64,000 nucleotides of DNA, from the NCBI RefSeq assembly GCF_013839525.1, contig NZ_JACDIS010000016.1:1-64000 (forward strand), read 5' to 3'. This stretch comes from Chthonobacter rhizosphaerae. Its GTDB lineage: Bacteria > Pseudomonadota > Alphaproteobacteria > Rhizobiales > Pleomorphomonadaceae. Positions 27,377-36,216 of the stretch are shown in pieces; the stretch's first letter is position 1, and each line of letters opens with the position of its first letter. The notes beneath the pieces are model-generated. The model ran no database searches. It was not told the DNA's origin and was given only the letters and a program-made list of their open reading frames with translations. The translations under genes and the position numbers were made by a program.

Positions 27377-27800
27377 GGCCAACCCGCGCCGGCTGCGCCG
27401 GCCGTCCCGCTCCTCCCGCGACCGTCGTCTCCTCCCGCCACGACGCCGCAGCAGAAAGGCCCGGTCCTCCCGCCGGGCCTTTTTGCATTCCGACGCCCGT
27501 CGCGGTCTGGGCCCCGCCGTGCCCCCCCGTCGGCCCGGCTTGCGCCCACTCGCGCCGGCCATGAGGCCGAACCTTCCGGTCGCCCGCCGCGTTGCCCGAT
27601 CACGCGGTTGTTTTCCATCCCGCCCTTCGGCGCTGCGGGCTCCGGTCCCATATGAAGAGGGGAGAGTGTGAGCAATCGGCCACGTCTTCACCCTAACTGA
27701 AGATGCCGCGCTGCGGGACGTGGTCTCGTCCAAGCCGTCGTGTTAGGAAAACAATGGTATTTGCATCGCTCATTTCAGCTTTTCGCGTCGTGCCGGGCCC
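27377..27800. other. gap between fhs and the Rrf2 gene
   Basis: Apart from the fhs terminator this 424-base stretch shows no gene. The last 150 bases are AT-richer (for example around 27740-27785) and should contain the promoter of the Rrf2 regulator. Confidence 0.5.
27455..27484 (+). terminator. rho-independent terminator of fhs
   Basis: A perfect 10-bp stem AAAGGCCCGG / CCGGGCCTTT with an 8-base loop is followed directly by a T run (27480-27484). It lies 79 bases after the fhs stop. Confidence 0.92.
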
Positions 27801-28292
27801 ATGATTTCGCAGAAAGCCAAGTATGCCTTCAAGGCGCTCCTGTCGCTGGCGGCGGCGCCGCGCGGGCAGGCGATGCTGATCGAGGACATCGCGCGGGACG
27901 CCAACGTTCCCCGCAAGTTTCTCGAGCACATCCTCCTCAATCTCAAGCATGCCGGCGTCATCGCCAGCCGTCGCGGCCGGGGAGGGGGCTATGTGCTCCT
28001 GAAGGATCCCGCCGAGGTGACCATCGGGTCGGTCCTGCGCGTCATCGACGGGCCGATCGCCCCACTCGGCTGCCTGTCGCGCTCCGCCTACCGGCCCTGT
28101 TCCGATTGCGTGGACGAGCAGGCCTGCGCCGTGCGCAAGATCTTCGGCGACATCTTCGCCGCCACCGTCATCCTGATGGATGCCACCACGCTCGCCGACG
28201 CGGTCCGCCACGCCCGCTCGCACCATGGCGGCGGCGACGGTCAGGCGCCGGAAACGCCCGCCACCATCGTCCAGGCGTTTCTCGCCACCTGA
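27801..28292 (+). CDS. Rrf2 family transcriptional regulator with four cysteines
   Basis: A 163-residue winged-helix regulator. The N-terminus MISQKAKYAFKALLSLA and the helix-turn-helix IEDIARDANVPRKFLEHILLNLKHAG with wing SRRGRGGGYVLL are characteristic. Cys91, Cys100, Cys103 and Cys109 are positioned like the iron-sulfur ligands of IscR/NsrR-type members but with different spacing (three Cys in those). A cluster-sensing role is therefore plausible. Targets are unknown. It converges with the PilZ gene, 19 bases between stops. Confidence 0.9.
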   Translation: MISQKAKYAFKALLSLAAAPRGQAMLIEDIARDANVPRKFLEHILLNLKHAGVIASRRGRGGGYVLLKDPAEVTIGSVLRVIDGPIAPLGCLSRSAYRPCSDCVDEQACAVRKIFGDIFAATVILMDATTLADAVRHARSHHGGGDGQAPETPATIVQAFLAT

Positions 28293-28311
28293 CCCTCGGC
28301 GAGAACTTGGG

Positions 28312-28620
28312 TCAGAGGTACCGGAAGCGCGCCAGCCGCGGGTCCGGCGAGGTATGGATGTTGATCGGCGCGCCCTCGAAGGCGACGCCCATCTCCTTGG
28401 ATCGCCGCCAGCGCACCTCGGCGCGCCGCAGAATGCCCTCGTTCGGATCGAACAGGAAGAAACTGTCCGGCGCCTCGGTCAGGTGCTCGCACTTCAGCCG
28501 CGCGCCCTCGTCCGACATGTCGCGCACCACGCAGTCGAGCGTGAAGCGATAGTCTCCGTAGACGATCTTGCCGCCTCGGAGGGTCCGCTTGCGCGCGTTC
28601 GTACGACGTTCTTCGCTCAT
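28312..28620 (-). CDS. PilZ domain protein (predicted c-di-GMP binder)
   Basis: A 102-residue single-domain PilZ protein. Both c-di-GMP motifs are intact: R6-x3-R10 in RRTNARKR and D34-x-S36-x2-G39 in RDMSDEG. The ATG at 28620 is clear. Standalone PilZ proteins relay c-di-GMP levels to motility or polysaccharide machinery; the divergent neighbour is a polysaccharide deacetylase, which could be a related output (inference). Confidence 0.9.
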   Translation of the reverse strand: MSEERRTNARKRTLRGGKIVYGDYRFTLDCVVRDMSDEGARLKCEHLTEAPDSFFLFDPNEGILRRAEVRWRRSKEMGVAFEGAPINIHTSPDPRLARFRYL

Positions 28621-28884
28621 GGCACCGACCTGATCTGACCGGTCGCATCATAGAACGGATCGAATGAAGGAAATGTAAGCACCGCGCAGCGCCTGCCGCC
28701 GCCGGCACGGATTAAGCGCTTGCACCATCTTGCCTTTTTTCGCCCCGGACGGCACCGGCCGGTGCTCGCATCGGCATCGGTCCGTAGGCAGCGGAAATCC
28801 CACAGGTTGTGTCCAGGGACAAGCCTTAACGTTTCCTTCGCGGTTGCCCGGCTCAATGGGCGCGACCAGCGAGGGAGGACCCAT

Positions 28885-30012
28885 GTGCGCCGCGCCCTGA
28901 AGACCGCGACCATCCGGTGCGCGCTTCGCGGCCTGTCGCTCGCCCGCGCCGACCGATGGTTCGCCGAACCGGCCCTCGGCGTCGTCCTGATGCTGCACCG
29001 GGTCCGGCCCGCGCCGGACGATCCCTTCCGGCCGAACGGCCATCTGGAGGTCACGCCCGACTTCCTCGACCGCGCGCTCGCCCGCGTGCGCGCCACCGGC
29101 GCCCGCTTCGTCTCGCTGGAGGAGGCGGCCGACCGGGCGCGTCGCGGGTTCACCGACGAGCGGTTCGTCGCCACCACCCTCGACGACGGCTACCGCGACA
29201 ACCTCGTCCACGCTCTCCCGGTGTTCCGCCGCCACGGCGTGCCTCACACCGTGTTCGTGGCCACCGGCATGGTGGAGGGCACCGCCAGCGCGTGGTGGCT
29301 CACCCTGGAGGCCGTCGTCCGCGCCGCGCCGCGCATCGAGGCCGTGCTCGACGGCCGGCCTCTGTCGCTCGACACCCGCGCTCCCGCCGCCAAGGCCCGC
29401 GGCTTCGACCGCATCGCCCGCCGGGTCGACGTCATGGCGGAGGACGACCGCGCCGCGTTCGTGCGGGCCCTCGCCACGGCCCACGGCCTCGCCGTCCCGC
29501 GCATCCTGTCGGCCGAGATGATGACCTGGGACGACGTGCGCGCCATCGCGGCCGACCCCCTGGCCACCATCGGCGGCCATACGGTGGACCACCCGGCGCT
29601 CGCCACGCTGCCGGTCGATCGGGCCCGGCGCGAGATCGGCCTCGGCCTCGACCGGCTGGAGACCGAGCTCGGCGTCCGCCCGCGCCAGTTCGCCTATCCG
29701 TTCGGGAATGTCCGGGCGGCCGGCCGCCGGGAAGCCGCCCTGATGGCGGAGTTCGGCATCGACGTCGCCGTCACCACGCGCGGCGGGCTCATCGGCCCGC
29801 GCGAGGCCGGCGACACGCTGTTCTGGCCGCGGGTCTCGCTCAACGGCGACCACCAGACCGACGCGGTGGTGGACCTTCTCGTCTCCGGCGCCCCGTTCCG
29901 CCTGGCGCGCGCGGCCGGCGCGGTGAGGCGGCTCATCCCCACCGGTCGGCGCGGCACGTCCGCTCCCGACCACACGCCCGACCCCGCCGCCGGCGGAGCC
30001 GCGCCGGTCTGA
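28885..30012 (+). CDS. polysaccharide deacetylase family protein (NodB domain)
   Basis: A 375-residue metal-dependent carbohydrate deacetylase-type protein. NodB motif 1 is TLDDGYRDN (D100-D101), and motif 2 is GGHTVDH with His232 and His236. RQFAYPFGN and the late barrel segments follow. The GTG start at 28885 is chosen because GGGAGG precedes it by seven bases; an ATG two bases earlier is out of frame and the frame extends upstream without a ribosome binding site. No signal peptide is visible. Substrate unknown; an EPS or peptidoglycan-sugar role is typical. Confidence 0.87.
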   Translation: MRRALKTATIRCALRGLSLARADRWFAEPALGVVLMLHRVRPAPDDPFRPNGHLEVTPDFLDRALARVRATGARFVSLEEAADRARRGFTDERFVATTLDDGYRDNLVHALPVFRRHGVPHTVFVATGMVEGTASAWWLTLEAVVRAAPRIEAVLDGRPLSLDTRAPAAKARGFDRIARRVDVMAEDDRAAFVRALATAHGLAVPRILSAEMMTWDDVRAIAADPLATIGGHTVDHPALATLPVDRARREIGLGLDRLETELGVRPRQFAYPFGNVRAAGRREAALMAEFGIDVAVTTRGGLIGPREAGDTLFWPRVSLNGDHQTDAVVDLLVSGAPFRLARAAGAVRRLIPTGRRGTSAPDHTPDPAAGGAAPV

Positions 30013-30078
30013 TCGGCCCGGGCCGCATCCGCTCCGGACCGTCGCGCTCGAGCGCCGTCGAGGCTGTGCCTTTGAGGA

Positions 30079-30882
30079 TCAGGGGATTCGCTTGAGGTCG
30101 CCGCTGAAGCCCTCGCTCGCGCGCGAGCCCTGCAGCACCGTCGTCACCATGTCCGCGGGGCGGTCGCCGCGCAGGGCCTCGGCGAAGACCTCCGCGTTGT
30201 CCTGCGGCCGGTAGCCCAGCCGGATGGCGTTGCTGTTGTCCCACCAGCCGCGGGTGTTGGCCGACACACCGTAGACCACCTCGAAGCAGTAGTCCGCCGT
30301 GATGCCCATCCGGATCAGCCGCCGGAAGTCGTCCGGCGAGATCCAGGTGGAGAGCGCGCGCTCGTTGGCCGGCTCCGGCGCCAGCGTGCCCATGCGGATG
30401 CAGAGGGCCGTCACGTCGTGCTTGTAGGCGTAGAGCGCCGCGATCGACTCCTGCATGGCGCCCGCCACGCCGCGCCGGCTGTCCGGGCGCGGCAGCGACA
30501 GGTGGTCGAGCACCGCCGAGCGGCGGTAGAGCCCCACCACGGCGTCCGGGGCGGCCGCCACCACGCGCTTCACGCCGTTGATCCGGGCCGCCTCGAAGAT
30601 GTTCGAGATGGCGCTGATCGCGTTCGTCAGGTCGTTGCCGCTATCCATCGGCGAGCCCATGCCGGCCATGTTGACGATCAGGTCGACGCCCCGGCACATG
30701 GCGTCCACCGCGCGCAGGTCCGTCAGGTCCAGCGGCCGCACGATTTCGGACTTGCTGATCGCGTTGGCGATGTCGCTGTCCACGGCCACCACCTGGGCGC
30801 CCGTGCAGCGCAGCGTGTCGCGGGCGAGGAGACCGGCCGCGTTGGTGGCGCCGATCACAAGAATCTTCTTGTTGTTTGTCAT
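30079..30882 (-). CDS. uronate-dehydrogenase-like SDR with lost catalytic residues
   Basis: A 267-residue extended-SDR-like protein. The Rossmann start ILVIGATNAAGLLA (7-20) is present. C-terminal segments WISPDDFRRLI, YGVSANTRGWWDNSNA and LGYRPQDNAEVF match uronate dehydrogenase. The catalytic region that normally reads PDS-x-YGVSK reads PDSRRGVAG (133-141), so Tyr becomes Arg137 and Lys becomes Gly141, and the usual Ser-Ser region reads AAAPDAVVG. It is probably not an active dehydrogenase; a binding or regulatory role is possible. It neighbours the deacetylase and an AT-rich gap. Confidence 0.8.
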   Translation of the reverse strand: MTNNKKILVIGATNAAGLLARDTLRCTGAQVVAVDSDIANAISKSEIVRPLDLTDLRAVDAMCRGVDLIVNMAGMGSPMDSGNDLTNAISAISNIFEAARINGVKRVVAAAPDAVVGLYRRSAVLDHLSLPRPDSRRGVAGAMQESIAALYAYKHDVTALCIRMGTLAPEPANERALSTWISPDDFRRLIRMGITADYCFEVVYGVSANTRGWWDNSNAIRLGYRPQDNAEVFAEALRGDRPADMVTTVLQGSRASEGFSGDLKRIP

Positions 30883-31442
30883 AAGCTTACCTCTGGCGCA
30901 TGCTTTGGTTGGACGGCGGGAGTCGTCCTTTTTGTTGTGAGATCCGACCCATTCGTAACTGTCATCATCTTAGATCAAATTTTCAGACTTTGAATGAGTA
31001 ATCGCCCGCTTTGCATTTGCAGCATCGCGAAATTCCATGGTTCGTAAGCGGAGTATTTCCTGGATCGAAGAATGACCAATGGTTCAGCGGCGCTGCCTAT
31101 CGGTATGTAATTTGTGCCTATCAGCGGGTTACCTAAATTACTGAGGTCAGCTACACTGACGGCACTCGTATCAGGCAAATGTGTGCGCATTTCATGCTTG
31201 GATGAACTGTATATGCTGCCTTACGACCCGATTTTTTCTGCCGACACCCGGCCGCGCCATCCTCGCCGCCGCCGGATAGCAGGCCATCGCGAGCGTCTGC
31301 GATTTTTCTTGACCGCGCAACTCAGGTTTAGAATGGTGTGGGCGTATCCTTTGTCTGGGCCTTGAACCCTTTCGATCGGAGACTGCCCCTTGACCGCCTT
31401 CTTGAGCGCCGTCCGGCGTGCGCGCCCCCCGAGGCCGCACCC
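30883..31442. other. AT-rich gene-free gap upstream of the iron-type operon
   Basis: About 560 bases, distinctly AT-richer than the surroundings, with no convincing gene; short open frames at 30975-31190 (minus) and 31114-31365 (plus) have no family resemblance or good ribosome binding site. It must hold the promoters of the SDR-like gene (minus) and the 31443 gene (plus). A TTTAGAAT element is listed separately. Confidence 0.6.
31327..31334 (+). promoter_or_regulatory. TTTAGAAT element, possible half-site of an iron-control box
   Basis: TTTAGAAT lies 109 bases before the ATG at 31443. It resembles one half of the ICE/Irr-box dyad used in alphaproteobacterial iron control, but the second half is not evident. 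TTGACC precedes it by about 14 bases, so it may simply be part of a -10 region. Weak call. Confidence 0.25.
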
Positions 31443-31943
31443 ATGACTCTCGTCCTCGCCACCGGTCGCAACGACCCCATCCTCGCCCGCCAGCCGGAAC
31501 GGCTGCTGGTGGAGGGTTTCCGCCACTGGCTGAACGGCTATGCCACCGGCAGCATCGACTGCTGGGAGCTCGGCTGGGCGCTCTACGCCCGCGAGCTCGG
31601 TCCGCGCGACGCGCGCCGGCTTCTCGCCGAACTGTCCTTCTGGGTGCGTGAGACCCGCGATGCCGCCAGCCGGCCGCTCGGCTGCTTCCCCTACGGATCC
31701 TGCTGGCTCTGCCGCGACGAGTGCCTCGCCCTGTCCCTCGTGGCCGCCGCCCAGCACGGCGACCGCGACGCCCTCCGCGCCGCGGCCGGCCATCTCGCCG
31801 ACGGCGGGCCGACCGAGCCCCTGGAAGGGGCCGCCGCCGCCTTCGCGGAGGCGCTCCAGTCCGTCCACCAGCAGCTGCTGCCGGTCCCGTCGGCGGTCAT
31901 CGACACCGTCGCCCGCCACGCGCCCATGACGCGCTTCAACTGA
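31443..31943 (+). CDS. conserved-looking hypothetical protein with a Cys cluster
   Basis: A 166-residue soluble protein, mostly helical in composition. The only striking feature is a C-x5-C-x2-C-x3-C cluster at Cys81, Cys87, Cys90 and Cys94 (GCFPYGSCWLCRDEC), which could bind metal or a cofactor. GAGG sits seven bases before the ATG at 31443; the frame is open to 31338 but without a good start. It stands 77 bases upstream of the imelysin gene on the same strand, suggesting it belongs to the iron-type operon. I do not recognise a family. Confidence 0.65.
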   Translation: MTLVLATGRNDPILARQPERLLVEGFRHWLNGYATGSIDCWELGWALYARELGPRDARRLLAELSFWVRETRDAASRPLGCFPYGSCWLCRDECLALSLVAAAQHGDRDALRAAAGHLADGGPTEPLEGAAAAFAEALQSVHQQLLPVPSAVIDTVARHAPMTRFN

Positions 31944-32020
31944 GCCCCGCCCAATCGACCCGACCCGTCCAGCCGGGCCCGTCCGCATAACCGACCCGTC
32001 GACCCCGGAGGGAGACGGCG

Positions 32021-33310
32021 ATGAAGGAAGCCACCATGACGAGACGATCCTCCCTTCTTCTGGCAGCCGCCGGGCTCGCGCTTCTCGCCGGCCCGGTCCG
32101 GGCCGAAGCGCCCACGCCGAAGGCGGTCGCCGAGACCTACGCGTCCATGGCCGAGGCCATGTTCCAGGATTCCCTCTCCACCGCAGAGGCCCTGAGGACC
32201 GCCATCGCCGCCCTGGTGGCGAACCCGACCGATGAGACCCTCGCCGCCGCCCGCACGGCCTGGCTCGCCGCCCGCGTTCCCTACCTCCAGACGGAGGTCT
32301 ACCGCTTCGGCAACCCGGCCGTGGACGACTGGGAGGGCAAGGTCAATTCCTGGCCGCTCGATGAAGGCCTGATCGACTATGTGGACGCCGGCTACGGCAC
32401 CGAGTCCGACGCCAACGGCCTCTACACCCTCAACGTGATCGCCAACCCGAAGCTGCGCATCGAGGGCGTCGAGGTGGACGCCACCGAGATCACCCCGGCG
32501 CTCCTCGCCGAAACGCTCCAGGGCGCGGCCGGCGTCGAGGCCAACGTCGCCACCGGCTACCACGCCATCGAATTCCTGCTCTGGGGGCAGGACCTCAACG
32601 GCACCGGACCGGGCGCCGGCGATCGCCCCGCCACCGACTTCGACGCCAAGGCCTGCACCAACGGCAACTGCGAGCGCCGCGCCGCCTATCTCACCGCCGC
32701 CGCCGACCTCCTCGTCAGCGACCTGCAGGAGATGGTCGAGGCCTGGGGGCCGCAGGGCGAGGCGCGGGCGCGCGTGTTGGAGAACGAGGGCCAGACCGGC
32801 CTTGCGGCCGCGCTCACCGGCATGGGCTCGCTCTCCTACGGTGAACTCGCCGGCGAGCGCACCAAGCTCGGCCTGATGCTCCACGACCCGGAGGAGGAGC
32901 AGGACTGCTTCTCCGACAACACCTTCAACTCCCACTATTACGACGTGGTCGGCATCCGCAGCGTCTACCTCGGCAGCTACACCCGGGTGGACGGCTCCAA
33001 GGTGGAAGGCCCGTCCCTGTCCGACCTCGTGGAAGCCAAGGCGCCGGACGTCGACGCCGAGCTCACCGCCAGGCTCGACGCCACCCTGCAGGCCGCCACG
33101 GCCCTCAAGACCCGCGGCGAGACCGTCGAGGCCTACGACCAGATGATCGGCGAGGGCAACGCAGAGGGCAACGCGGTGGTCCAGGCTCTGGTGGACAGCC
33201 TCGTCGCCCAGGTGCCGTCCATCGAGCGGGCCGTCTCGGCTCTCGGGCTCTCGGACATCGCCTTCGAAGGCTCCGACAGCCTGGACAACCCGACCGCCGT
33301 CTTCCAGTGA
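32021..33310 (+). CDS. imelysin family protein (peptidase M75-like, IrpA type)
   Basis: A secreted 429-residue protein linked to iron acquisition. It has a signal peptide (residues 9-28, cleavage near VRAEA). The imelysin GxHxxE motif is intact at G179-Y180-H181-A-I-E184 in GYHAIEFLLWGQD, and a second conserved region DNTFNSHYYDVVGI follows. The ATG at 32021 follows GGAGGGAG; an ATG at 32036 is an alternative. It is the first secreted member of the imelysin, di-heme oxidoreductase, imelysin, DUF1513 run. Confidence 0.92.
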   Translation: MKEATMTRRSSLLLAAAGLALLAGPVRAEAPTPKAVAETYASMAEAMFQDSLSTAEALRTAIAALVANPTDETLAAARTAWLAARVPYLQTEVYRFGNPAVDDWEGKVNSWPLDEGLIDYVDAGYGTESDANGLYTLNVIANPKLRIEGVEVDATEITPALLAETLQGAAGVEANVATGYHAIEFLLWGQDLNGTGPGAGDRPATDFDAKACTNGNCERRAAYLTAAADLLVSDLQEMVEAWGPQGEARARVLENEGQTGLAAALTGMGSLSYGELAGERTKLGLMLHDPEEEQDCFSDNTFNSHYYDVVGIRSVYLGSYTRVDGSKVEGPSLSDLVEAKAPDVDAELTARLDATLQAATALKTRGETVEAYDQMIGEGNAEGNAVVQALVDSLVAQVPSIERAVSALGLSDIAFEGSDSLDNPTAVFQ

Positions 33311-33425
33311 CGGCGCCGCCGTGGTGGTCCGGACCGCACCGACCTCCACGGCACCCCCGGGCGCCGGCCCCGCCGGCTCCCGATCCGGCGGTCCCGGCTC
33401 TGCGGTCGTGACACGCCCGTCGAGA

Positions 33426-33475
33426 CTCGCCGGTCCAAACCGTCCGGTCCGACCTCGCCGGTCCAAGCTGTCCGG
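33426..33475. repeat. two direct copies of a 22-base sequence
   Basis: CTCGCCGGTCCAAACCGTCC... at 33426-33447 recurs at 33454-33475 with two differences, period 28. It lies in the 285-base spacer between imelysin and the di-heme oxidoreductase gene, which otherwise holds no gene. Confidence 0.4.
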
Positions 33476-33595
33476 GCGCTCGTAGCACGATGGGTCGACC
33501 CTCCGCCCGGACGGAGGGCGACAGGCTTGATTGGTCCGCCATGCCCGCCCGTGGCATGGTCCCGGCCTTGGCCATCCGGCCGCTCGAGGCATGAC

Positions 33596-35068
33596 ATGGT
33601 TCGGTGGGTGCTCCTGATGCTGGCGTCCGGGACGGCGGTCCTTTCCGCCGCCGGCGCCGTCGCGTCGGGCGCGCTCGACCACCGGACCGACCTCTCCCCG
33701 GCGGACCGCGACCGGGTCGCGCGAATCCTCCAGCCGCCCGCCGACTTCACCGCCCCTGAGCCGTTCGAGCGCATGCCCGGCGGCGGCGCCACCACCCGCA
33801 TCGCCCGGGGGCCGGCCTCCTTCCGCCAGCCGCTCGGCAATCTCGACCCGGACGGCGAGCAGACCTTCGGCCTCGGCAACGGGCTCTTCAAGAAGCTCTG
33901 GGTCGCCGCCCCGTCCTCCACCCAGGCCTCCGACGGCCTCGGCCCGCTCTACAACGCCCGCGCCTGCCGCAGCTGCCACATCAACGACGGCCGCGGCCGC
34001 TCCGGCGGCGAGGACGGCTTCGTGCTCCGCCTCGGCCTGCCCGGACCGGGCGGCATGGACCCGCACCCGGTCTACGGCCGCCAGATCCAGGACCGCGCCG
34101 CGCCCGGCCTTTCCGCCGAGGGCAGGGTGGCGGTCACCTGGACCGAGGAGCCCGTCACCCTCGCCGACGGCGCCGTCGTGTCGCTCCGCCGCCCGGCCTA
34201 CAGCCTTGCCGACCCCGCCCATGGCCCGCTCGCCGAGGGCGTCGCCCTGTCGCCGCGCATCGCCCAGCCGATGATCGGCCTCGGCCTCCTGGAGGCCATC
34301 CACGAGGGCGACATCCTCGCCGCCGCCGACCCGGACGACGCCGACGGCGACGGCATCTCCGGCCGGCCGAACCGCGTCGTCGATCCCGCCACCGGGGCCG
34401 CCGGTCTCGGCCGGTTCGGCTGGAAGGCCGCCGAGCCGACCCTCCGGTCCCAGGCCGCCCAGGCCTTCTCCGCCGACATGGGCCTCTCCACCGCCTTCCA
34501 CCCGGACCCCGCCGGAGACTGCACCGCCGCCCAGGCGGACTGCCGCGCCCGCCCCACCGGCGTGCAGGCCCGGCTCGGCGCCGAGGAGATTCCGGACCCG
34601 GTGCTCGACCTCGTCGCCTTCTACGCCCGCACGGTGGCCGTCCCCATGCGCGAGACCGCGGCCGACCCGCTGGTCCTCGCCGGCAAGCGCCAGTTCCACG
34701 CGGCCGGCTGCGCGTCCTGCCACACGCCGAAGTTCGTCACCCGCCGCGATGCCGCCCTGAAGGAACTCGCCTTCCAGCTGGTCTGGCCCTACACCGACCT
34801 CCTCCTCCACGACATGGGCGACGACCTCGCCGACGGTCTCGCCGAAGGCGACGCCACCGGCCGCGAGTGGCGCACGCCGCCGCTCTGGGGCCTCGGCCAC
34901 ACGGAGGCCGTCTCCGGCCGCACCGAATACCTCCACGACGGTCGCGCCCGTTCGGTCCTCGAGGCCATCCTCTGGCATGGGGGAGAAGCCGCCGCCGCCC
35001 GGGAGCATGTGATCGGCCTGTCGAAGCGCGACCGCGACGCCCTGATTGCATTCCTGCATTCGCTCTGA
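33596..35068 (+). CDS. di-heme oxidoreductase (DHOR/COG3488 type)
   Basis: A 490-residue periplasmic c-type cytochrome-like protein. It has a signal peptide (about 1-22), heme motifs CRSCH in NARACRSCHIND and CASCH in AAGCASCHTPKF, and family segments GNGLFKKLW, DADGDGISGRPN and GRFGWKA. Such proteins accompany imelysins in iron-regulated operons. Stop and next start are 12 bases apart, so it is co-transcribed with the second imelysin. Confidence 0.92.
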   Translation: MVRWVLLMLASGTAVLSAAGAVASGALDHRTDLSPADRDRVARILQPPADFTAPEPFERMPGGGATTRIARGPASFRQPLGNLDPDGEQTFGLGNGLFKKLWVAAPSSTQASDGLGPLYNARACRSCHINDGRGRSGGEDGFVLRLGLPGPGGMDPHPVYGRQIQDRAAPGLSAEGRVAVTWTEEPVTLADGAVVSLRRPAYSLADPAHGPLAEGVALSPRIAQPMIGLGLLEAIHEGDILAAADPDDADGDGISGRPNRVVDPATGAAGLGRFGWKAAEPTLRSQAAQAFSADMGLSTAFHPDPAGDCTAAQADCRARPTGVQARLGAEEIPDPVLDLVAFYARTVAVPMRETAADPLVLAGKRQFHAAGCASCHTPKFVTRRDAALKELAFQLVWPYTDLLLHDMGDDLADGLAEGDATGREWRTPPLWGLGHTEAVSGRTEYLHDGRARSVLEAILWHGGEAAAAREHVIGLSKRDRDALIAFLHSL

Positions 35069-35080
35069 GGAAGACACCTC

Positions 35081-36214
35081 ATGCACCCGCCCTCCCGCGT
35101 CACGCTCGCCCTCTTCGCCATCCTCGCCGGCCTCGTCGTCCCCCTCGGGACGGCGACCGCCGACGACGATCCGACATCGTCCCACACGACCCCACAGGAG
35201 GAGGCCTATTCGCGGCTCGTCGCCGACATCATCGCCGATCACATTCGCCCGGCGACCGCGCGCTTCCGCGACGCCTCTGACGCCCTGGAGACCGCCGTCT
35301 CGGCGGCCTGCGCCACCCCGTCCGCCGCCGGGCTGGAAGACGCCCGCGCCGCGTTCGCCGGCGCCGTCCAGGCGCTCGCGGCGCTCGAACCGCTCCGCTA
35401 CGGCCCGCTCGTCGAGGGCAACCGGCTGGAGAAGCTCGCCTTTTGGCCGGACCCGCGTGGCCTCGGCCTGAAGCAGGTGCAGGCGGTCCTTGCCGCCGAG
35501 GATCCGTCCGCCGCCGACCCCGCCACCCTCCCGGCCAAGTCCGTCGCCGTCCAGGGGCTGACCGCCCTGGAGTTCGTGCTGTTCGGCACCGGATCCGACA
35601 TCCTCACGACATCGGGCGACACGAAATCCGCGTTCCGCTGCCGGTACGGCGTCGCGATCGCCGCCAATGTGTCCCGCCTGGCGACGGAGGTCGCCGCCGG
35701 ATGGCAGCCGGGCGGCAGCGGCGACGTCTTCGTCACCGCCGGCCCGGACAACCCGATCTTTCTCACCCACCAGGAAGCAGCCGGCGAGATGATCTCCAGC
35801 ATGGCGACCGCGCTCGAAATCATCGCCGAACAGAAGGTCAAGTCCATCCTCGGCGAAAGCCCGCAGCGCGCCAAGCCGAAACTGTCCGCCTTCTGGCGAA
35901 GCGGCCAGACGTTCACCACCATGGCCGCCACGCTCCAGTCGATTTCGGACGAATTGGCCGCCAGCAGTGCCGCTGATCTGTTAAGCGCGGACGACCGCTG
36001 GCTCGTGGGCGCCGTCGATTTGGAGCTCCGGCAGGCCCGCGCCGCCGCCCTGTCCATCCCGGCGGACGCCGAGACGGCCTTCAAGGACCAGACCCTTCGC
36101 GACAAGCTCGGCTATATCCGGATCGCCGCATCCAGCCTGAAGACGTCCATAGGCCAGTCCTATGCAACGGCACTCGGTCTCCAGCAAGGCTTCAACTCTC
36201 TGGACGGTGACTGA
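35081..36214 (+). CDS. second imelysin family protein with altered GxHxxE motif
   Basis: A 377-residue secreted protein (signal peptide about 5-27). The core reads VQGLTALEFVLFG, so the GxHxxE motif is G159-L-T161-A-L-E164 with Thr in place of His. ANVSRLATEVAAGW and LGYIRIAASSLKTSIGQ are typical of the second imelysin of such operons. It follows the di-heme oxidoreductase by 12 bases and precedes DUF1513 by two bases. Confidence 0.88.
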   Translation: MHPPSRVTLALFAILAGLVVPLGTATADDDPTSSHTTPQEEAYSRLVADIIADHIRPATARFRDASDALETAVSAACATPSAAGLEDARAAFAGAVQALAALEPLRYGPLVEGNRLEKLAFWPDPRGLGLKQVQAVLAAEDPSAADPATLPAKSVAVQGLTALEFVLFGTGSDILTTSGDTKSAFRCRYGVAIAANVSRLATEVAAGWQPGGSGDVFVTAGPDNPIFLTHQEAAGEMISSMATALEIIAEQKVKSILGESPQRAKPKLSAFWRSGQTFTTMAATLQSISDELAASSAADLLSADDRWLVGAVDLELRQARAAALSIPADAETAFKDQTLRDKLGYIRIAASSLKTSIGQSYATALGLQQGFNSLDGD

Positions 36215-36216
36215 TC

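Noticed and set aside
30975-31190. 71-residue open frame on the minus strand
   Set aside because: AT-rich, no ribosome binding site, no homology recognisable.
31691-35770. Open frame of 1359 codons on the minus strand
   Set aside because: Antisense of the imelysin and di-heme oxidoreductase genes. GC-rich codons suppress stops; no motifs appear in its translation.
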